A stretch of DNA of 64,000 nt from Streptomyces sp. NBC_00554 (GCF_041431135.1 NZ_CP107799.1:8184001-8248000); one strand, 5' to 3'; positions 16,204 through 25,534 are shown, numbered from the stretch's first letter. Program-made: numbers and translations. The notes: generated by a model from the letters alone, not told the origin.

Positions 16204-16360
16204 AATTTCGCCCCCTCCGCCCCTACCCATTCCCGTCACTTGGGGGCTCCGCCCCCAAACCCCCGCTCCTCAAACGCCGGAGGGGCTGAAAATCTTTAGC
16301 GGGGGTCTGGGGGCGGCAGCCCCCAGGTACGGGACGGGTAGGGGCGGAGGGGGCGAAAAA
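16204..16360. repeat. Large imperfect inverted repeat, copy 1 of a dispersed intergenic element
   Basis: The left arm (TTTCGCCCCCTCCGCCCCTA..., then GGGGGCTCCGCCCCC) and the right arm (GGGGGCGGCAGCCCCC..., then TAGGGGCGGAGGGGGCGAAA) are complementary over about 60 nt each. Between them lies CTCCTCAAACGCCGGAGGGG. The whole can fold into a long hairpin between convergent mtnK and glpD. The 35 bp at 16261-16295 recur exactly at 55522-55556. Likely a two-way terminator; of unknown origin. Confidence 0.75.
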
Positions 16361-16439
16361 ACACCACCTCACGCCCCTCGGCAGCACACACATGAGGGGG
16401 GCTCCCCCCGTGGGAGCCCCCCTCAAGTCACCCCAGGAC

Positions 16440-18053
16440 CTACTTGTCGAGCAGGTCCTGAACCTTCCCCCGCACCTCGTCCGTCGCAAGCCCCCGAATC
16501 GTCAGCGTCGTACGCCGCCGCAGCACATCGTCCGCCGTCTCGGCCCACTCGTTGTCCCGGGCGTACACGACCTGCGCCCAGATCTCCGGGGCGTCGGGGT
16601 GAACCCGCTCGGCGAGCTCCGGGTTGTCGTTCGCGAGCCGCGCGATGTCGAAGGCCAGCGAACCGTAGTGGGTGGCGAGGTGCTTGGCGGTGTCGGCCCC
16701 CATGCGCGGCCCGGGCGCCGGGCCGTCGACGAGCAGACGGTGCGCGACAGCGCGCGGATTGGCGACACCCGGCAGCGGCATCTTCTTCGGCAGCTCGGAG
16801 ATCGGCTCGAAGTCCTCGCCCAGCGGGTGCCCGGGCAGCGACTCCAGCTTCTTCATGACGGTGCGGCCGATGTGCCGGAAGGTGGTCCACTTGCCGCCTG
16901 CGACGGACAGCATCCCGCCACGGCCCTCCGTGACGACCGTCTCGCGCTTGGCCTTCGAGGTGTCGCCGGGTCCGCCGGGCAGCACGCGCAGACCGGCGAA
17001 GGAGTACGTGATCAGGTCACGGGAGAGCTGCTGGTCGCGGATGGAGAACGCGGCCTCGTCCAGGATCTGGGATATGTCCTTCTCGTTGACCGCGACGTCC
17101 GCCGGGTCGCCCTCGTACTCCTCGTCGGTCGTGCCGAGCAGCAGCATGTCCTCCCAGGGGAGGGCGAAGGTGATGCGGTACTTGTCGATGGGGGTGGCGA
17201 GCGCGGCCTTCCAGGGGGCGGTGCGCTTCAGGACCAGGTGCGCGCCCTTGGACAGGCGGATGGACGGCGCCGCGTTCGGGTCCTCCAGCTTGCGCAGGTG
17301 GTCGACCCACGGGCCGGTCGCGTTGAGCACCAGGCGCGCGGAGACACCGAACTCGTCACCGGAGAGGCGGTCCTTGAGCTCCGCGCCGGTCACCCGGCCC
17401 TTGGTGAAGCGCAGCCCGGTGACCTCGGCGTGGTTGAGGACGACGGCACCGGACTCGACGGCCGCGCGGACCGTCATCAGGGCCATCCGGGAGTCGTTCA
17501 TCTGGTCGTCGCCGTACACGGCCACGGCCTTGAGGTTGTCGGTGCGCAGCTCGGGCACGTCCTGCGCGGCCTTCGAGGGGCTCAGCAGGTGCCCGACGCC
17601 GTCCCCGAATCCGGACAGCGCCGAGTACGCGAACACACCGGCACCGAGCTTCGCGGCGCCGTGCGGGCCGCCCTTGTACACGGGGAGGTAGAAGGTGAGC
17701 GGGTTCGCCAGGTGGGGGGCCACCTGACGGGAGACCGCACGGCGCTCGAAGTGGTTCTCCGCCACCAGCTTCACCGCGCCGGTCTGCAGGTAGCGCAGAC
17801 CGCCGTGGAGAAGCTTGGAGGAGGCGGAAGAGGTGGCACCGGCGAAGTCGCCGGCGTCTACCAGGGCCACCCGCAGCCCGGACTGCGCGGCATGCCAGGC
17901 GGTGGAGATGCCCAGGATGCCGCCGCCGATGACGAGAAGGTCGTACGACGCCTTGGAAAGCTGCTCCCGGGTCTCGGCGCGACTCGGGTTCGAGCCGGGG
18001 GCCGGGCGCGTACCGAGGGCAGGTACGGACTGCAGGGTGGACTGGGTAGTCAT
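16440..18053 (-). CDS. glpD: FAD-dependent glycerol-3-phosphate dehydrogenase GlpD
   Basis: The 537-residue flavoprotein oxidises glycerol-3-phosphate to dihydroxyacetone phosphate at the membrane, passing electrons to quinone. The FAD-binding LLVIGGGILGISTAWHAAQ (about 35-53) is the Rossmann motif. SSKLLHGGLRYLQTG is the family signature, and VAGGKWTTFR lies near the C-terminal domain. The start ATG lies 8 bp after the glpK stop. It is the third gene of the glycerol operon, equivalent to gylB. Confidence 0.94.
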   Translation of the reverse strand: MTTQSTLQSVPALGTRPAPGSNPSRAETREQLSKASYDLLVIGGGILGISTAWHAAQSGLRVALVDAGDFAGATSSASSKLLHGGLRYLQTGAVKLVAENHFERRAVSRQVAPHLANPLTFYLPVYKGGPHGAAKLGAGVFAYSALSGFGDGVGHLLSPSKAAQDVPELRTDNLKAVAVYGDDQMNDSRMALMTVRAAVESGAVVLNHAEVTGLRFTKGRVTGAELKDRLSGDEFGVSARLVLNATGPWVDHLRKLEDPNAAPSIRLSKGAHLVLKRTAPWKAALATPIDKYRITFALPWEDMLLLGTTDEEYEGDPADVAVNEKDISQILDEAAFSIRDQQLSRDLITYSFAGLRVLPGGPGDTSKAKRETVVTEGRGGMLSVAGGKWTTFRHIGRTVMKKLESLPGHPLGEDFEPISELPKKMPLPGVANPRAVAHRLLVDGPAPGPRMGADTAKHLATHYGSLAFDIARLANDNPELAERVHPDAPEIWAQVVYARDNEWAETADDVLRRRTTLTIRGLATDEVRGKVQDLLDK

Positions 18054-18061
18054 GCGGGTTC

Positions 18062-19609
18062 TTACTCCTCGACAGAGTCGTCTTCGAGCCAGCCCATGGA
18101 CCGCTCGACGGCCTTGAGCCAGCTCTTGTACTCACGGTCGCGCGTCTCCGCGGCCATGTTGGGGGTCCATTCCGCGGCCCGGCGCCAGTTGGCGCGCAGG
18201 TCTTCGGTGTTGGTCCAGAAGCCGACGGCGAGACCGGCGGCGTAGGCGGCGCCGAGGCAGGTGGTCTCGGCGACCATCGGGCGCACCACGGGGGCGTCCA
18301 GGACGTCGGCCAGGGTCTGCATCAGCAGGTTGTTGGAGGTCATGCCGCCGTCGACCTTGAGGGCCGTGAGCTCGACGCCGGAGTCCTTGGTCATGGCGTC
18401 GCTGACGTCACGGGTCTGCCAGGCGGTGGCCTCGAGCACGGCGCGCGCGATGTGCGCCTTGGTCACGTAGCGCGTCAGACCGGTGATCACACCGCGGGCG
18501 TCGGGACGCCAGTACGGGGCGAACAGACCGGAGAAGGCCGGCACGAAGTAGGCGCCGCCGTTGTCCTCGACCGAGGACGCGAGCGTCTCGATCTCGGCGG
18601 CGGACTTGATGATGCCCATCTGGTCGCGCATCCACTGCACCAGCGAACCGGTGACGGCGATGGAGCCCTCGAGCGCGTAGACCGGCTTCTGGTCGCCGAT
18701 CTGGTAGCCCACGGTGGTCAGCAGCCCGCTGTACGAGTTGATGACCTTGTGACCGGTGTTCATCAGCATGAAGGTGCCGGTGCCGTACGTGGACTTGGCC
18801 TCGCCCTCGGAGAAACAGGTCTGGCCGAACAGGGCCGCCTGCTGGTCGCCGAGCGCGGAGGCGACGGGGATGCCGCCGAGCAGCTCGCCGAGCCTGCCGC
18901 CGGTGATCTCGCCGTACACCTCGGCGGAGGAACGGATCTCGGGCAGCATGTTCAGCGGAACGCCGATGGACTCGGCGATCTTCGGGTCCCACTGCATGGT
19001 GTGCAGGTTCATCAGCATGGTGCGGGAGGCGTTGGTGACGTCGGTGACGTGCCTGCCGCCGTTGACACCGCCCGTCAGGTTCCAGATGACCCAGCTGTCC
19101 ATCGTGCCGAACAGGATGTCGCCGGCTTCGGCGCGCTCGCGCAGGCCCTCGACGTTGTCGAGGAGCCAGCGGGCCTTGGGGCCGGCGAAGTACGAGGCGA
19201 GCGGCAGGCCCGTCTCGCGGCGGAAGCGGTCCTGGCCGACGTTGCGGCCGAGCTCCTTGCAGAGCGCGTCGGTGCGGGTGTCCTGCCAGACGAGCGCGTT
19301 GTGGACGGGCTCACCGGTGTTCTTGTCCCACAGCAGCGTGGTCTCACGCTGGTTGGTGATGCCGATGGCCTTGATGTCGTCGCGGGTGATGCCGGCCTTC
19401 TCGATGGCCGAGGCGACGACCTCCTCGACGTTGGTCCAGATCTCGGTGGCGTTGTGCTCGACCCAGCCCGGCTTCGGGAAGATCTGCTCGTGCTCCTTCT
19501 GGTCGACGGAGACGATACGGCCGTCCCGGTCGAAGACGATGCAACGGCTGGACGTGGTGCCCTGGTCGATCGCCGCGATGAAGGGGCCTGCGGTGTGTGC
19601 GTCGGTCAC
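18062..19609 (-). CDS. glpK: Glycerol kinase GlpK
   Basis: The 515-residue FGGY-family kinase makes glycerol-3-phosphate from glycerol and ATP. AAIDQGTTSSRC (about 12-23) is the phosphate-1 motif. GITNQRETTLLWDK and KVDGGMTSNNLLMQTLAD (the FGGY adenosine region) are clearly seen, and the length is normal. It sits between glpF and glpD in the same orientation. A repeat-rich 162-bp gap separates it from glpF. Confidence 0.96.
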   Translation of the reverse strand: MTDAHTAGPFIAAIDQGTTSSRCIVFDRDGRIVSVDQKEHEQIFPKPGWVEHNATEIWTNVEEVVASAIEKAGITRDDIKAIGITNQRETTLLWDKNTGEPVHNALVWQDTRTDALCKELGRNVGQDRFRRETGLPLASYFAGPKARWLLDNVEGLRERAEAGDILFGTMDSWVIWNLTGGVNGGRHVTDVTNASRTMLMNLHTMQWDPKIAESIGVPLNMLPEIRSSAEVYGEITGGRLGELLGGIPVASALGDQQAALFGQTCFSEGEAKSTYGTGTFMLMNTGHKVINSYSGLLTTVGYQIGDQKPVYALEGSIAVTGSLVQWMRDQMGIIKSAAEIETLASSVEDNGGAYFVPAFSGLFAPYWRPDARGVITGLTRYVTKAHIARAVLEATAWQTRDVSDAMTKDSGVELTALKVDGGMTSNNLLMQTLADVLDAPVVRPMVAETTCLGAAYAAGLAVGFWTNTEDLRANWRRAAEWTPNMAAETRDREYKSWLKAVERSMGWLEDDSVEE

Positions 19610-19654
19610 GGTGTGCTCCTGAAGGTTCCGTATGAAGGGGGCTGTATCAACGGG

Positions 19655-19736
19655 GCGGTGCTGTTGAGCGGTGCTGTGAAGCGTGCTGTGTGAAGCCGTG
19701 CTGTGTGACGCGGTGCTGTGAAGCGTGCGGTCTCGA
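19655..19736. repeat. Degenerate 13-15 bp tandem repeats before glpK
   Basis: Six units related to GCGGTGCTGTGAA occur head to tail: 19655-19667, 19668-19680, 19681-19694, 19695-19709, 19710-19722 and 19723-19736. They lie in the untranslated gap between glpF and glpK. The unit is not a multiple of three throughout, so it is not a coding array. It may be a slippage product or influence mRNA processing. Confidence 0.8.
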
Positions 19737-19771
19737 GCGCTGCGTTCAAACGCTGCTTACAAGCGTGCTCT

Positions 19772-20563
19772 CTAAGCAAAGGCGACGTTGTATATGCCTG
19801 CAGCGATCGCGCCGCCGATCAGCGGACCGACGACCGGGATCCAGGCGTAGCTCCAGTCGGAACCGCCCTTGTTGGGCAGCGGGAGGAGGGCGTGCACGAT
19901 GCGCGGGCCGAGGTCACGGGCCGGGTTGATCGCGTAGCCGGTCGGGCCACCGAGGGAGAGGCCGATGCTCACCACGACGAGCGCGGTGATCAGGGCGCCC
20001 AGGGTGCCGAGGCCGTCGCCGTTGCCGTTCAGGCCCTGCGTGAGGATCGCGAGGATGAGCACGAAGGTGCCGATGATCTCGGTGGCGAGGTTCTGCACCA
20101 CGTTCCGGATCTCGGGGCCGGTGGAGAAGATGCCGAGCACGGGGCCCGCGCCCTTCTCCTCGGCCTCGACGGACTTGGTCCTGGCCTTCTCGCCCGGATC
20201 GCCGACGATCTCGGGGTCGGTGAGGTGCGCCTGGAACTGGCCGTAGTAGGCGATCCAGACCAGTGCGGCACCGATCATGGCGCCCAGCAGCTGACCTGCC
20301 CAGTAGATGGGGACGTCGTCCCATCCGCCGTCCTTGATCGCGAGCGCGAGGGTGACGGCCGGGTTGAGGTGAGCGCCGGAAAGGGGCGCCGAGATGTAGA
20401 CCGCGGTCAGTACCGCGAAGCCCCACCCGAAGGCGATGGCCAGCCATCCGGCGTTGCGTGCCTTGGAGGCCTTCAGCGTGACGGCGGCGCACACGCCACC
20501 GCCCAGCAGGATGAGTACGGCGGTACCGATGGTCTCGCCGATGAAGATGTCGGAGCTGGACAC
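19772..20563 (-). CDS. glpF: Glycerol uptake facilitator GlpF (aquaporin family)
   Basis: The 263-residue channel admits glycerol. Both NPA boxes are present: SGAHLNPAVTLALAI and YAINPARDLGPR, the second followed by the Asp typical of glycerol channels. Six hydrophobic helices and two re-entrant loops fit. A hydrophilic insert of about 25 residues (GDPGEKARTKSVEAEEKGAG) between helices 3 and 4 is longer than in E. coli GlpF. It is first in the operon, with a GylR-like site about 130 bp upstream. Confidence 0.94.
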   Translation of the reverse strand: MSSSDIFIGETIGTAVLILLGGGVCAAVTLKASKARNAGWLAIAFGWGFAVLTAVYISAPLSGAHLNPAVTLALAIKDGGWDDVPIYWAGQLLGAMIGAALVWIAYYGQFQAHLTDPEIVGDPGEKARTKSVEAEEKGAGPVLGIFSTGPEIRNVVQNLATEIIGTFVLILAILTQGLNGNGDGLGTLGALITALVVVSIGLSLGGPTGYAINPARDLGPRIVHALLPLPNKGGSDWSYAWIPVVGPLIGGAIAAGIYNVAFA

Positions 20564-20691
20564 CCGCGACTCCTTTGTCCTTCGTCCAGGGGAAGCCGAA
20601 CCCCGGGTCCCACCGGTGGTTCGTGCTCTCAGGGAGAGAGAGCGATCCGGCCCTTGGCGTTGTCACACTCTAGCGCGTATTGCCGTTAGGT

Positions 20692-20708
20692 GTTCGACAA
20701 TGCCGACC
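20692..20708. promoter_or_regulatory. Putative GylR operator upstream of glpF
   Basis: GTTCGACAATGCCGACC matches the site before gylR (read on the opposite strand as GTTCGACATTGCCGAAC) at 15 of 17 positions. The shared near-palindrome with GTTCG / CGAAC half-sites is what an IclR-family dimer would bind. Location upstream of glpF fits glycerol-inducible repression. Confidence 0.6.
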
Positions 20709-20816
20709 GATGGACGGGAGTCTTGCTCTCGTGTTACCGGCACGTCAAGGGCTCGGTTATCGAAAACGCGATCGTTATTGATTGCTGTGAGCTGTCGATC
20801 TTGTGAGCGAACGCCG

Positions 20817-20847
20817 AAGGCCGGGACGCCCTTGGCATCCCGGCCTT
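20817..20847 (-). terminator. gylR transcription terminator
   Basis: AAGGCCGGGA / TCCCGGCCTT form a 10-bp stem with an 11-nt loop about 50 bp after the gylR stop. Confidence 0.65.
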
Positions 20848-20898
20848 GTCTTGTACGAACCTCAGAACTTGCGGAGAAGGCGGAACGGTCCGGCGGAC

Positions 20899-21663
20899 TC
20901 AGAACCGTCCGGCGCCCAGGTCCCGCGACACCGCGCGGGCGCAGTCCCGTACCGCCGCGATCAGCTCGGGGCGCAGCTCACCGTCCTTGCAGACCCGCTC
21001 CACGGCCCCGGCGATGCCCACCGCGCCGACCGGCATGCGCCGCCGGTTGTAGATGGGGGCGGCGACCGAGGCCACGCCTGTCCAGGTCTCCTCGACGTCG
21101 TCCGCGTACCCGCGCGCGCGGGTCAGGTCGAGCACGCCCTCGAACTCGTCCAGCTCGCTCGTCGTGCGCGCCGTGAACACCTTGCGCTCGGCCTCCAGGA
21201 CCTCGCTGTGGGCGACCGGATCGTATGCGGACAGGACCTTGCCCAGTGCCGTGGAGTGCAGTGGCTGCATGGCCCCGACCTCCAGCACCTGACGGCTGTC
21301 GTCCGGCCGGAACACGTGGTGCACGATCAGCACGCCCTGCTGGTGGAGCACGCCCAGATAGACGCTCTCGCCGCTGGAGCGGGCCAGGTCGTCCGTCCAG
21401 ACCAGGGCGCGCGCCCGCAGTTCGTGCACGTCGAGATAGGTGGTCCCGAGCCGCAGCAGCTCGGCGCCCAGTTGATAGCGCCCGGAAACGCCGTCCTGCT
21501 CGACGAAGCCCTCCTGCTGCAAGGTCCGCAGAATGCCGTGCGCAGTACCCTTGGCCAGACCGAGCGAGGAGGCGATGTCCGACAGGCCGAGCTGCCGCTC
21601 GCCGCCCGCGAGGAGCCGCAGCATCGCTGCTGCCCGTTCGAGCGACTGGATGTTCCGTGCCAT
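20899..21663 (-). CDS. gylR: Glycerol operon regulator GylR (IclR family)
   Basis: The 254-residue protein has an N-terminal winged helix (LSDIASSLGLAKGTAHGILRTL, about 26-47) and a C-terminal IclR effector domain with HHVFRPDDSRQVLEVG and LHSTALGKVLSAYDP. The length equals that of S. coelicolor GylR as I remember it. The start MARNIQSLERAAAML at 21663 is the canonical IclR N-terminus; a longer frame of 15 extra codons is possible but unlikely. It lies upstream of glpFKD in the same orientation and probably represses both itself and the operon. Confidence 0.93.
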   Translation of the reverse strand: MARNIQSLERAAAMLRLLAGGERQLGLSDIASSLGLAKGTAHGILRTLQQEGFVEQDGVSGRYQLGAELLRLGTTYLDVHELRARALVWTDDLARSSGESVYLGVLHQQGVLIVHHVFRPDDSRQVLEVGAMQPLHSTALGKVLSAYDPVAHSEVLEAERKVFTARTTSELDEFEGVLDLTRARGYADDVEETWTGVASVAAPIYNRRRMPVGAVGIAGAVERVCKDGELRPELIAAVRDCARAVSRDLGAGRF

Positions 21664-21715
21664 CGCCGTGCTGCCTCCGTCCCCTTCGACCGACGGCGCG
21701 CGATTCACTGCCGCC

Positions 21716-21732
21716 GTTCGGCAATGTCGAAC
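21716..21732. promoter_or_regulatory. Putative GylR operator upstream of gylR
   Basis: GTTCGGCAATGTCGAAC has 5-bp perfect half-sites and lies 53 bp before the gylR start. On the minus strand a -10-like TAGTGT (21736-21731) overlaps it, consistent with autorepression. It shares its sequence with the site before glpF. Confidence 0.62.
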
Positions 21733-21932
21733 ACTACCGGTCCATGCCGACCTCCCGCTAATGGATGGTCGTCACATATTTCGTCCGTCTGAGCACTGCC
21801 GTCGCGTGCGCCACGCGCGTCCGTCCCGTGGACGCCCCTGACCCTACGGCCGCGCTCCGGGCTACCCTGACGGCGTGCGCCTTCCATGGGAAGCGCAAAG
21901 CCGACAGCCGTCGCACTCCAGGGAGCACCTTC

Positions 21933-24900
21933 ATGGCCTCGTTGCCGAACCCGTCCCTTCCGTCCGAGCTTTCCGAGAGCCGGGCGCGTACTGACGCACT
22001 CCGCCAGGCCCTCGCCACCCGTGTCGTGGTGGCCGACGGTGCGATGGGCACGATGCTTCAGGCGCAGGATCCGACGCTGGAGGACTTCCAGAATCTCGAG
22101 GGCTGCAACGAGATTCTGAACGTCACCCGCCCCGACATCGTCCGATCCGTCCACGAGGAGTACTTCTCCGTGGGCGTCGACTGCGTCGAGACCAACACCT
22201 TCGGCTCGAACCACTCGGCGGCCGGTGAGTACGAGATCGCCGACCGGATCTTCGAACTGTCCGAGTCGGGTGCCCGGATCGCCCGCGAGGTCGCCGACGA
22301 GTTCGGTGCCCGGGACGGCCGTCAGCGCTGGGTCCTCGGCTCGATCGGCCCGGGCACCAAGCTGCCGTCGCTCGGTCACATCGCGTACGACGTACTGCGC
22401 GACGGCTACCAGCAGAACGCCGAGGGCCTGCTCGCCGGTGGCGCGGACGCGCTGATCGTGGAGACCACGCAGGACCTGCTGCAGACCAAGTCCAGCCTGG
22501 TCGGTGCGCGCCGTGCGATGGAGGCGCTGGGTCTGGAAGTGCCGCTGATCTGTTCGCTCGCCTTCGAGACCACCGGCGTCATGCTGCTCGGCTCGGAGAT
22601 CGGTGCGGCGCTGACCGCGCTGGAGCCGCTGGGTATCGACATGATCGGCCTGAACTGCTCGACGGGCCCGGCCGAGATGAGCGAGCACCTGCGCTATCTG
22701 GCCCGGCACTCGCGTACGCCGTTGATGTGCATGCCGAACGCGGGCCTGCCGATCCTGACCAAGGACGGCGCGTACTTCCCCCTCACCCCGCCCGAGATGG
22801 CCGACGCGCAGGAGAACTTCGTCCGCGACTACGGCCTTCAGCTGGTCGGCGGCTGCTGTGGCTCGACGCCGGAGCACCTGCGCCAGGTGGTCGAGCGGGT
22901 GCGCGAATTGGAGCCGGGGACGCGTGATCCGCGTCCCGAGCCCGGTGCGGCTTCGCTGTATCAGACGGTGCCGTTCCGTCAGGACACCGCGTACATGGCG
23001 ATCGGTGAGCGGACGAACGCCAACGGGTCGAAGAAGTTCCGTGAGGCGATGCTGGAGGGCCGCTGGGACGACTGTGTGGAGATGGCCCGCGACCAGATCC
23101 GCGAGGGCGCCCACATGCTCGACCTGTGCGTCGACTACGTGGGCCGCGATGGCGTCGCCGACATGAAGGAACTGGCCGGCCGCTTCGCCACCGCCTCCAC
23201 CCTCCCGCTCGTGCTGGACTCCACCGAGGTCGACGTGCTGCGCGCGGGCCTGGAGAAGTTGGGCGGCCGTGCGGTGATCAACTCGGTCAACTACGAGGAC
23301 GGTGACGGCCCGGAGTCGCGGTTTGCGAAGGTCACCCAGCTCGCGCAGGAACACGGCGCCGCGCTCATCGCGCTGACCATCGACGAGGAGGGTCAGGCCC
23401 GTACCGTCGAGCACAAGGTCGCCATCGCCGAGCGGCTGATCGGGGATCTGACCGGCAACTGGGGTATCCACGAGTCGGACATCCTCATCGACACCCTGAC
23501 CTTCACGATCTGCACCGGCCAGGAAGAATCCCGCAAGGATGGCATTGCGACGATCGGGGCGATCCGCGAGCTGAAGCGGCGTCACCCCGACGTCCAGACC
23601 ACGCTGGGCCTCTCCAACATCTCCTTCGGCCTGAACCCGGCCGCCCGCGTGCTGCTCAACTCGGTCTTCCTGGACGAGTGCGTGAAGGCGGGCCTGGACT
23701 CGGCGATCGTGCACGCCTCGAAGATCCTGCCGATCGCGCGGTTCACCGAGGAAGAGGTACAGACGGCCCTCGACCTCATCTACGACCGCCGCGCGGAGGG
23801 CTATGACCCCCTGCAGAAGCTGATGGCTTTGTTCGAGGGCGCCACCACCAAGTCCCGGACGGCAGGCCGGGCCGAGGAGCTGGCCGCCCTGCCGCTGGAC
23901 GAGCGGCTCAAGCGGCGCATCATCGACGGCGAGAAGAACGGCCTGGAGGCCGATCTCGCCGAGGCCCTGCAGAGCCGCCCCGCCCTGGACATCGTCAACG
24001 ACACACTCCTGGACGGCATGAAGGTGGTCGGCGAGCTGTTCGGCTCCGGCCAGATGCAGCTGCCGTTCGTGCTGCAGTCCGCCGAGGTGATGAAGACCGC
24101 GGTGGCCTATCTGGAGCCGCACATGGAGAAGTCCGACGCGGAGGGCAAGGGCACCATCGTGCTGGCCACCGTGCGCGGCGACGTCCACGACATCGGCAAG
24201 AACCTCGTCGACATCATCCTGTCGAACAACGGCTACAACGTGGTCAACCTGGGGATCAAGCAGCCGGTCTCGGCGATCCTGGACGCCGCGCAGGAGCACC
24301 GGGCCGATGTGATCGGCATGTCCGGGCTGCTGGTCAAGTCCACGGTGATCATGAAGGAGAACCTCCAGGAGCTCAACCAGCGCAAGATGGCCGCCGACTA
24401 CCCGGTCATCCTCGGCGGCGCCGCTCTCACCCGCGCCTATGTCGAGCAGGACCTGTACGAGATCTACGAGGGTGAGGTCCGCTACGCCCGCGACGCGTTC
24501 GAGGGCCTGCGCCTGATGGACGCGCTCATCGGGGTCAAGCGGGGTGTCCCCGGAGCCGTGCTGCCCGAGCTGAAGCAGCGCCGGGTGCGTCCGGCGGTTG
24601 CCGCCACCGAGGTCGAGGAGCGCCCCGAGGAGGGGCACGTCCGCTCCGACGTCGCCGTCGACAACCCCGTGCCCACCCCGCCCTTCGCGGGCACCCGCGT
24701 CATCAAGGGCATCCAGCTCAAGGAGTACGCCTCCTGGCTGGACGAGGGTGCGCTCTTCAAGGGCCAGTGGGGCCTGAAGCAGGCCCGTGCGGGCGATGGG
24801 CCGACCTACGAGGAACTGGTCGAGACCGAGGGCCGGCCCCGGCTGCGCGGTCTGCTGGACAGGCTGCAGACCGACAACCTGCTGGAAGCGGCCGTGGTCT

Positions 24901-25463
24901 ACGGCTACTTCCCGTGCGTGTCCAAGGACGACGACCTGATCATCCTGGACGACGCCGGCAACGAGCGGACCCGCTTCACCTTCCCGCGCCAGCGCCGCGG
25001 CCGCCGACTGTGCCTGGCCGACTTCTTCCGCCCGGAGGAGTCCGGCGAGACCGACGTCGTCGGCCTCCAGGTCGTCACCATGGGTTCCCGGATCGGCGAG
25101 GAGACGGCGAAGCTGTTCGAGGCCGACTCCTACCGTGACTACCTCGAACTGCACGGCCTGTCCGTCCAGTTGGCCGAGGCGCTCGCCGAGTACTGGCACG
25201 CCCGGGTCCGGTCCGAACTCGGCTTCGCCGGCGAGGACCCGGACGCGATGGAGGACATGTTCGCCCTGAAGTACCGGGGCGCCCGCTTCTCCCTCGGCTA
25301 CGGAGCCTGCCCCAACCTGGAGGACCGCGCCAAGATCGCCCAGCTCCTCGAGCCGGAGCGCATCGGCGTCGTGCTCTCCGAGGAGTTCCAGCTCCACCCG
25401 GAGCAGTCCACGGACGCGATCATGATCCACCACCCGGAGGCGAAGTACTTCAACGCGCGCTGA
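21933..25463 (+). CDS. metH: Cobalamin-dependent methionine synthase MetH
   Basis: The 1176-residue modular enzyme transfers methyl from methyltetrahydrofolate to homocysteine. In order it has: a homocysteine domain with zinc Cys residues in GLNCSTGP and GGCCGSTPEH; a pterin domain from AIGERTNANGSKKFREAM; a B12 domain with RGDVHDIGKNLVDI; and a C-terminal AdoMet reactivation domain ending in YGACPNLEDRAKI. The ATG at 21933 with GGGAG upstream is preferred to in-frame starts up to 56 codons earlier, which lie close to the gylR operator. A -10-like TACCCT at 21863-21868 suggests a short leader. I recognised no B12 riboswitch. Confidence 0.96.
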   Translation: MASLPNPSLPSELSESRARTDALRQALATRVVVADGAMGTMLQAQDPTLEDFQNLEGCNEILNVTRPDIVRSVHEEYFSVGVDCVETNTFGSNHSAAGEYEIADRIFELSESGARIAREVADEFGARDGRQRWVLGSIGPGTKLPSLGHIAYDVLRDGYQQNAEGLLAGGADALIVETTQDLLQTKSSLVGARRAMEALGLEVPLICSLAFETTGVMLLGSEIGAALTALEPLGIDMIGLNCSTGPAEMSEHLRYLARHSRTPLMCMPNAGLPILTKDGAYFPLTPPEMADAQENFVRDYGLQLVGGCCGSTPEHLRQVVERVRELEPGTRDPRPEPGAASLYQTVPFRQDTAYMAIGERTNANGSKKFREAMLEGRWDDCVEMARDQIREGAHMLDLCVDYVGRDGVADMKELAGRFATASTLPLVLDSTEVDVLRAGLEKLGGRAVINSVNYEDGDGPESRFAKVTQLAQEHGAALIALTIDEEGQARTVEHKVAIAERLIGDLTGNWGIHESDILIDTLTFTICTGQEESRKDGIATIGAIRELKRRHPDVQTTLGLSNISFGLNPAARVLLNSVFLDECVKAGLDSAIVHASKILPIARFTEEEVQTALDLIYDRRAEGYDPLQKLMALFEGATTKSRTAGRAEELAALPLDERLKRRIIDGEKNGLEADLAEALQSRPALDIVNDTLLDGMKVVGELFGSGQMQLPFVLQSAEVMKTAVAYLEPHMEKSDAEGKGTIVLATVRGDVHDIGKNLVDIILSNNGYNVVNLGIKQPVSAILDAAQEHRADVIGMSGLLVKSTVIMKENLQELNQRKMAADYPVILGGAALTRAYVEQDLYEIYEGEVRYARDAFEGLRLMDALIGVKRGVPGAVLPELKQRRVRPAVAATEVEERPEEGHVRSDVAVDNPVPTPPFAGTRVIKGIQLKEYASWLDEGALFKGQWGLKQARAGDGPTYEELVETEGRPRLRGLLDRLQTDNLLEAAVVYGYFPCVSKDDDLIILDDAGNERTRFTFPRQRRGRRLCLADFFRPEESGETDVVGLQVVTMGSRIGEETAKLFEADSYRDYLELHGLSVQLAEALAEYWHARVRSELGFAGEDPDAMEDMFALKYRGARFSLGYGACPNLEDRAKIAQLLEPERIGVVLSEEFQLHPEQSTDAIMIHHPEAKYFNAR

Positions 25464-25494
25464 TCGGACACGACGTACACTGGTCGGTCCACTG

Positions 25495-25534
25495 CAGGCC
25501 GGTTGCCCCTTTGGCAAAAAGGGCGACCGGCCTG
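25495..25534 (+). terminator. Hairpin after metH
   Basis: CAGGCCGGT / ACCGGCCTG flank an inner GCCC / GGGC, giving a stem of about 13 bp. It lies 31 bp after the metH stop and 26 bp before the next gene. Terminator or attenuator for the HAD gene. Confidence 0.65.

Larger units (their letters stand above)
20564..20898. promoter_or_regulatory. glpF upstream region and gylR 3' region
   Basis: This 335-bp gap holds the gylR terminator (20817-20847), the putative GylR site (20692-20708) and, on the minus strand, a -10-like TAGAGT near 20672. No additional coding frame is evident. Confidence 0.5.

Noticed and set aside
21761..21841. 26-codon frame upstream of metH with one Cys, considered as a fourth leader peptide
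   Set aside because: No RR-x-x-D core, no Cys-Arg ending and no good ribosome site. It probably lies upstream of the metH transcript.
21664..21932. Cobalamin riboswitch before metH
   Set aside because: The gap also holds the gylR operator, and I saw no B12-box-like sequence. Not excluded without a model search.
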